A stretch of 64,000 nucleotides of DNA from JACVRW01 sp963751835 (GTDB lineage: Bacteria > Actinomycetota > Thermoleophilia > Solirubrobacterales > Thermoleophilaceae): positions 1 to 64,000 of the forward strand of contig CAVVWD010000036.1 in the NCBI GenBank assembly GCA_963751835.1. The letters are read 5' to 3'. The translations under genes and the position numbers were made by a program. Positions 60,719 through 64,000 of this stretch are shown one piece after another. The stretch's first letter is position 1. Each line of letters begins with the position of its first letter. The notes beneath the pieces were generated by a model, which had not been told where the DNA came from, searched no databases, and saw only the letters and a list, made by a program, of their open reading frames with translations.

Positions 60719-60979
60719 TGCGCCTTCTCCTCTCGTCCGGGCTGCCTTTCGACACCGTCGCAGGAGAACCTGAGAAACGGCGAAGAGTTCCCTAAGAAAC
60801 CCGCACGCCGAGTCAGGGCCTGCGCGCGAACGCCACGGCGAGGGTCATGATTTCCGTAGGGGGGTGCGGCTACCCGCACGCGGGAACGTCGGTTAGCCCC
60901 ATTCTCAGAGCGGGCGCCGGCCCTGATCCTGTTCGCTATGCACAGGCCAACGCCGCGCGACCGACTCAGGGTGGCGGCG

Positions 60980-61750
60980 ATGAGTTCGCCGCAGCAGCCG
61001 CTTGTGGAGGCGGCGCGCCGCGGGGACGAGGGCGCCTTCCGCCGGCTCTTAGACCCCCTCCGCGGCGAACTCTACGGCCACTGCTATCGCATGCTGACGT
61101 CCGTGCACGACGCAGAGGACGCGATGCAGGACGTGATGCTCCGTGCATGGCGTGCGCTCGCCACATACGAGGGGCGCGCTCCAGTGCATTCCTGGCTCCA
61201 CAGGATCGCAACCAATGTCTGCCTGGATGCCATCAGGCAGCGCCGTAGCCGAGCCGTGCCACTCGATCCCGCTTCGGCTGCCGACCGACATTGCGACGCT
61301 GCGATCCAGCCGTCGCCGCGACACGGCCAGGTCGGGGAGCCCGCGGGAGCGCACGCCGGAGCAGCCGGGCTCGACACCGACTACGAGCACCGTGAGGCCG
61401 CCGCGCTCGCCTTCGGCCACGCGCTTCATTTGCCGGCCAAGCAGCGCGCGGTGCTGATCCTCCGCGAAGTTCTGGGATTCTCGGCCGCGGAGACCGCGTC
61501 GAGCCTCGATACCACTGTCCCGGCGGTGAACAGCGCTCTTCAACGCGCGCGAGCGAACCTCGACGAGGGCCTCGACCCGGACCGCCCGCAGCGGTCACCG
61601 AGCGGGCTCGGTGACTGGCGGTTCCAGCATGCCGTCGAGCCATTCATGGACGCGCTGAAGCGCGGCGACGTCGACGCCTTGGTCGGCATCGCGGCCGACC
61701 CCACGCTCTCGAACAACGGTTCGCGCAGGCTCACGCCGGTTCCAACCTAA
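60980..61750 (+). CDS. ECF sigma factor (SigJ/SigG-like), C-terminal domain cut short
   Basis: A 256-residue sigma-70-family factor from ATG 60980. Region 2 is 'GHCYRMLTSVHDAEDAMQDV' with 'APVHSWLHRIATNVCLDAIR', and region 4 is 'LPAKQRAVLILREVLGFSAA' with 'LDTTVPAVNSALQRARANLD'. Relatives of the group with a SnoaL-like C-terminal extension run to about 320-340 residues. Here the extension stops soon after 'AVEPFMDALKRGDVDALVGI', and the linker between regions 2 and 4 (about 110-145) does not look like the family. The gene may be partly degraded. Stop codons overlap with the convergent hydrolase gene. Confidence 0.78.
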   Translation: MSSPQQPLVEAARRGDEGAFRRLLDPLRGELYGHCYRMLTSVHDAEDAMQDVMLRAWRALATYEGRAPVHSWLHRIATNVCLDAIRQRRSRAVPLDPASAADRHCDAAIQPSPRHGQVGEPAGAHAGAAGLDTDYEHREAAALAFGHALHLPAKQRAVLILREVLGFSAAETASSLDTTVPAVNSALQRARANLDEGLDPDRPQRSPSGLGDWRFQHAVEPFMDALKRGDVDALVGIAADPTLSNNGSRRLTPVPT

Positions 61751-62478
61751 TGCCGCAGGGACGCCGCCTGCTGGACGAACGCGGCCACGGTCTTGTTGAA
61801 GACGTCCGGCTGTTGGAGGTTCCAGAGGTGGGTGGCGCCGGGGACGACCCGCAACTCGGCGGTCGGTATCCCCGCCGCGAGCTCCCTGGAGAGGGCGATA
61901 TTGGCGCGGTCGTTTGACCCGCAGAGAACGAGCGTCGGCACCGCCACCCGGCCCAGTCTCGGAAGCAGATCGAGCCCGCTGAGCTCGCTCAGCCCGGCCA
62001 GGTAGGTGCGCTTGCCGCAGCGGCGGAAGTCCTCCTCGGCGGCCTGCGCGTGCTCAGCCCTCCCACCCGAGTAGGTCCCCCGAAGCGCGCGAGCGAGCAG
62101 CGGCTCGGGCATGATCCGTGCGACCGCCCGCTGCAGCGCGAACCATCGCGGCGTGCGAGCGAGTCCGCCTGAGAGCACAAGACTCCTCACCTGGGCCGGG
62201 TGGTCGAGACAGGTGAGCAGCGCCACGACCGCCCCACCGGAGATGCCGACGAGGTGCGCGCTGCCGTCGGCCTCGTCGATCATGGCACGCACGGACTCGA
62301 CCGCTCGACCGAGCGTGAACGGCGCCTCGGCGTCCCCGTGGCCAGGCAGGTCAACGGCGAGCACCCGATGGCGATCGCTCAGCGCCTGCACCTGAGGGGC
62401 CCAAGCTCGGCTGCTGGAACCGAACGCGTGCACCAACACAACCGTGCTGATCGCCGGACTGTCGCTATCGGGCCTCAC
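61747..62478 (-). CDS. Alpha/beta hydrolase
   Basis: A 243-residue serine hydrolase. 'VVLVHAFGSSSRAWAPQVQA' oxyanion segment, 'AVDLPGHGDAEAP', nucleophile elbow 'VGISGGAVVAL' (GxSxG), acid in 'LVLCGSNDRANIAL' and His in 'VVPGATHLWNLQQPD'. Complete small member of the family; substrate unknown. ATG overlaps the stop of the upstream LLM gene (ATGA), so the pair is an operon. Confidence 0.88.
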   Translation of the reverse strand: MRPDSDSPAISTVVLVHAFGSSSRAWAPQVQALSDRHRVLAVDLPGHGDAEAPFTLGRAVESVRAMIDEADGSAHLVGISGGAVVALLTCLDHPAQVRSLVLSGGLARTPRWFALQRAVARIMPEPLLARALRGTYSGGRAEHAQAAEEDFRRCGKRTYLAGLSELSGLDLLPRLGRVAVPTLVLCGSNDRANIALSRELAAGIPTAELRVVPGATHLWNLQQPDVFNKTVAAFVQQAASLRH

Positions 62479-63341
62479 GCCAGCATGCGCTGCGCCACCG
62501 CGAGGTCAGCGACGGCCTCCTCCGTCCATGGTCCGGCTGTGATGACGACCGCGTGCTCGATGCCGAGCGCAGCGAGGCGGGAGCACCGCTCGGCGAAGTG
62601 CTCCGGCGGCTCGCCGGGGTTGACCCTTGTGCTGACGGTCTTCTCGATTTCGTCGTAGGGGCGGCCGACGGCGTCGCAGTGGCGGGCGAGGACGCCTAGC
62701 TTGCGCCGAATCGTCTCGCCCTCGTCCGGGATGTCGAACAGGTTGCAGGCCTGGGCGTACTCGGCGACCAGGCGCAGGGTTCTGCGTTCGCCCATGCCGC
62801 CGATCAGGATCGGCGGGTGTGGCTTGGTGAGCGCGGGTGGGTTGTTGACCGGCCGTTCAAGGCGGAAGTGGCGCCCCTCGAACGGCGATCTGTCGTCCGA
62901 CCACATCTGCGCCGCCAGCCGCAGGGTCTCCTCGAGCCGCTCGAAGCGCTCCCCGACGTCCGGCAGTGGAACATCCATCGCGCGGGCCTCGTCCTCGTGG
63001 TAGCCCGCGCCAACGCCTAGCCAGGCCCGCCCGCCGGACAGCACGTCGAGCGTCGTGACGGCCTTGATCAGCAGGCTGGGCGGACGGAACGTGACGGGGG
63101 TGACCATGGTGCCGAGCCGCACCGACCGCGTATGGGCGGCGAGGAAGCCGAGCGTCACATAGGCCTCGAGCATCTCCGAATCGGGGACGCTCGTCGGGTC
63201 GGCTTGGATCAAGTGATCGGTCACCCAGACCGTGTCCAGACCGCCCTCGTCGGCGGCGCGGGCGATGCGCGCGAGCTCGGACTCGAGACCTGCCGGCGCG
63301 GTCGGCCACGAGTAGTTCGTAATGCTGAGGCTGAGACGCAT
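62475..63341 (-). CDS. LLM-class F420-dependent oxidoreductase
   Basis: A 288-residue luciferase-like TIM barrel from ATG 63341 (GGAGCGGGAG upstream). 'WVTDHLIQADPTS', 'VRLGTMVTPVTFRPPSLLIK' and 'LDVLSGGRAWLGVGAGYHED' are typical of probable F420-dependent oxidoreductases of the TIGR03560-like type, as is 'PPILIGGMGERRTLRLVAEY'. It probably reduces or oxidises a small organic with F420 or FMN. First gene of a pair with the hydrolase downstream. Confidence 0.88.
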   Translation of the reverse strand: MRLSLSITNYSWPTAPAGLESELARIARAADEGGLDTVWVTDHLIQADPTSVPDSEMLEAYVTLGFLAAHTRSVRLGTMVTPVTFRPPSLLIKAVTTLDVLSGGRAWLGVGAGYHEDEARAMDVPLPDVGERFERLEETLRLAAQMWSDDRSPFEGRHFRLERPVNNPPALTKPHPPILIGGMGERRTLRLVAEYAQACNLFDIPDEGETIRRKLGVLARHCDAVGRPYDEIEKTVSTRVNPGEPPEHFAERCSRLAALGIEHAVVITAGPWTEEAVADLAVAQRMLA

Positions 63342-63399
63342 GCTCCCGCTCCTGGACGCCCGAATGATCACGAGTTGACGCCGAGCGTAGTCCGAGTGG

Positions 63400-63782
63400 C
63401 ACCTAGCCCGACCCCCCTCTCGCCTTCCGTTGGGTGGTGGTGCCGGGTCGGTCTCGCGTATTGGCTGGGGAAGGGGTGTGCTCGTCGGTCGCTGCGAAGC
63501 AGGGCGTGATCGACGATCGTTCGGCCGCGGCGCTCGGGATGCGCGAGCTTTCCTGACTTTGTCGCCCAGGAGACGCCGAACTCAGGATTGTGGCACCAGA
63601 TCCCGGTTGGGGGCGTGCCGGTGCCGATGAAGATTCGGGAGGGTCCGGCATCGCCCGAAGATTGTTCGCCGGCGAGGGTCGAAGGGACTGTTGTCCATGA
63701 CCCCTTCTCCAGCCCTGACCCGGCGGGCGGAGACCAACCCCGTGCAAGAGCCCAACGGGAAGCGAGAGGGGGGCCCGACCTA
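63400..63782 (+). repeat. Foldback repeat element, copy B
   Basis: Best-preserved ends. The left begins CTAGCCCGACCCCCCTCTCG then CCTTCCGTTGGG, GGTCTCGCGTATTGGCTGGG and AAGGGG. The right has CCCCTTCTCCAGCCCTGACC, CGGCGGGCGGAGACCAACCC and CCCAACGGGAAGCGAGAGGG, then GGGCCCGACCTAG. Left and right are inverted repeats over about 65-75 bp with few mismatches. The right terminal repeat even contains the stop codon of the serine hydrolase gene (63780-63782). The middle has TGATCGACGATCGTTCGGCC and GCCGATGAAGATTCGGG. It lies between the LLM gene and the hydrolase gene; no protein assigned. Confidence 0.8.
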
Positions 63783-64000
63783 GCCGGCGATCTCCGCCAG
63801 GCGCTGCACCACGGCCTCGGGATCGCCTGGCGAGGCGGCGTTGACGGTCACCGAGATCGCGAGCTTATGGCGCGGGCAGTAGACGGTGAGCGAGCCCCAG
63901 AAGCCGCTGTGGCCGTAACAGGTGCCCGCCGCCGTCGAGATGCCCTGAATCCCCATCGCGTAGCGAGCGCGGCCGCTTTGGCGCGATGGGCTCGTCATGA
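63780..64000 (-). CDS. Beta-lactamase-related serine hydrolase, C-terminal part only
   Basis: The last 73 or so codons of a gene entering from the right edge. 'CYGHSGFWGSLTVYCP' holds the HSG triad that replaces KTG in class C beta-lactamase/D-Ala-D-Ala-peptidase-like esterases, followed by the strand 'HKLAISVTVNAAS' and the closing helix. The SxxK nucleophile lies outside. An ATG at 63998 is internal, not the start. Its stop is in the inverted repeat of element B. Confidence 0.75.
   Translation of the reverse strand, partial: MTSPSRQSGRARYAMGIQGISTAAGTCYGHSGFWGSLTVYCPRHKLAISVTVNAASPGDPEAVVQRLAEIAG

Overview
This 64 kb window is G+C-rich, densely coded DNA with many GTG starts, four-base ATGA/GTGA gene overlaps and F420/flavin luciferase-family oxidoreductases. 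It fits an actinomycete. The system II cytochrome c maturation genes, the fused OHCU decarboxylase-uricase, the HMG-CoA reductase and the large TldD/TldE, CBS, CapA and PucR complement suggest a Thermoleophilia/Solirubrobacterales-like soil lineage, but that placement is inference. No phage, plasmid, CRISPR array or classical insertion sequence was seen.

Layout. 1-6.5 kb holds housekeeping genes: DUF3467, rlmH, argS, an MFS carrier, a cupin, a leftward ccdA-ccmH-thioredoxin set for cytochrome c maturation, tRNA-Gly(CCC) and a frameshifted TMEM175-like channel gene. 6.5-11 kb holds a MOSC-reductase-ferredoxin fusion and the wreck of an AfsR/SARP-type regulator. 11-13.3 kb holds small membrane, EamA, NTF2-like and ABM-like genes. 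13.3-20.3 kb is a compact purine catabolic operon: three-subunit xanthine dehydrogenase, OHCU decarboxylase/uricase, hydroxyisourate hydrolase, an allantoate-amidohydrolase-like M20 enzyme and a DUF3830 protein. Allantoinase is missing from the window. PPK2 follows, then a four-gene redox module (Fe-S protein, FAD oxidase, 89-residue protein, LLM oxidoreductase; 21.3-25.4 kb). On the other strand lie acetamidase/formamidase and a MoaD-like carrier, divergent from a UBP zinc-finger protein.

27.5-35 kb is a miscellany (small secreted and membrane proteins, hydrolase, ASCH-wHTH protein, GH2 glycosidase, Na+/H+ antiporter, cupins). 35-38 kb has the second part of the cytochrome c maturation set (ccmE, ccmF and a small coiled-coil membrane protein). 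38-51.7 kb has a secreted copper-radical oxidase with duplicated Ig-PKD modules, secG, a GH16-like protein, tldE/tldD, a CBS protein, a CapA protein, a PucR regulator, a fatty acid desaturase, PhzF and an M28 peptidase. 52-64 kb has a large cysteine hydrolase, HMG-CoA reductase, a lipase-like hydrolase, GNAT, a repeat-containing membrane protein with a hairpin leader and a strong terminator, a SnoaL-VOC fusion, homoserine dehydrogenase, a BBE-type oxidase, an ECF sigma factor, an alpha/beta hydrolase plus LLM pair, and the end of a serine hydrolase gene.

The least expected signal is non-coding. Three ~350-bp elements (about 34.14-34.49, 51.68-52.04 and 63.40-63.78 kb) and one half copy (25.50 kb) share long imperfect terminal inverted repeats and internal conserved blocks. 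They fill whole intergenic gaps, mostly between convergent genes. They look like a foldback (MITE- or REP-like) repeat family.
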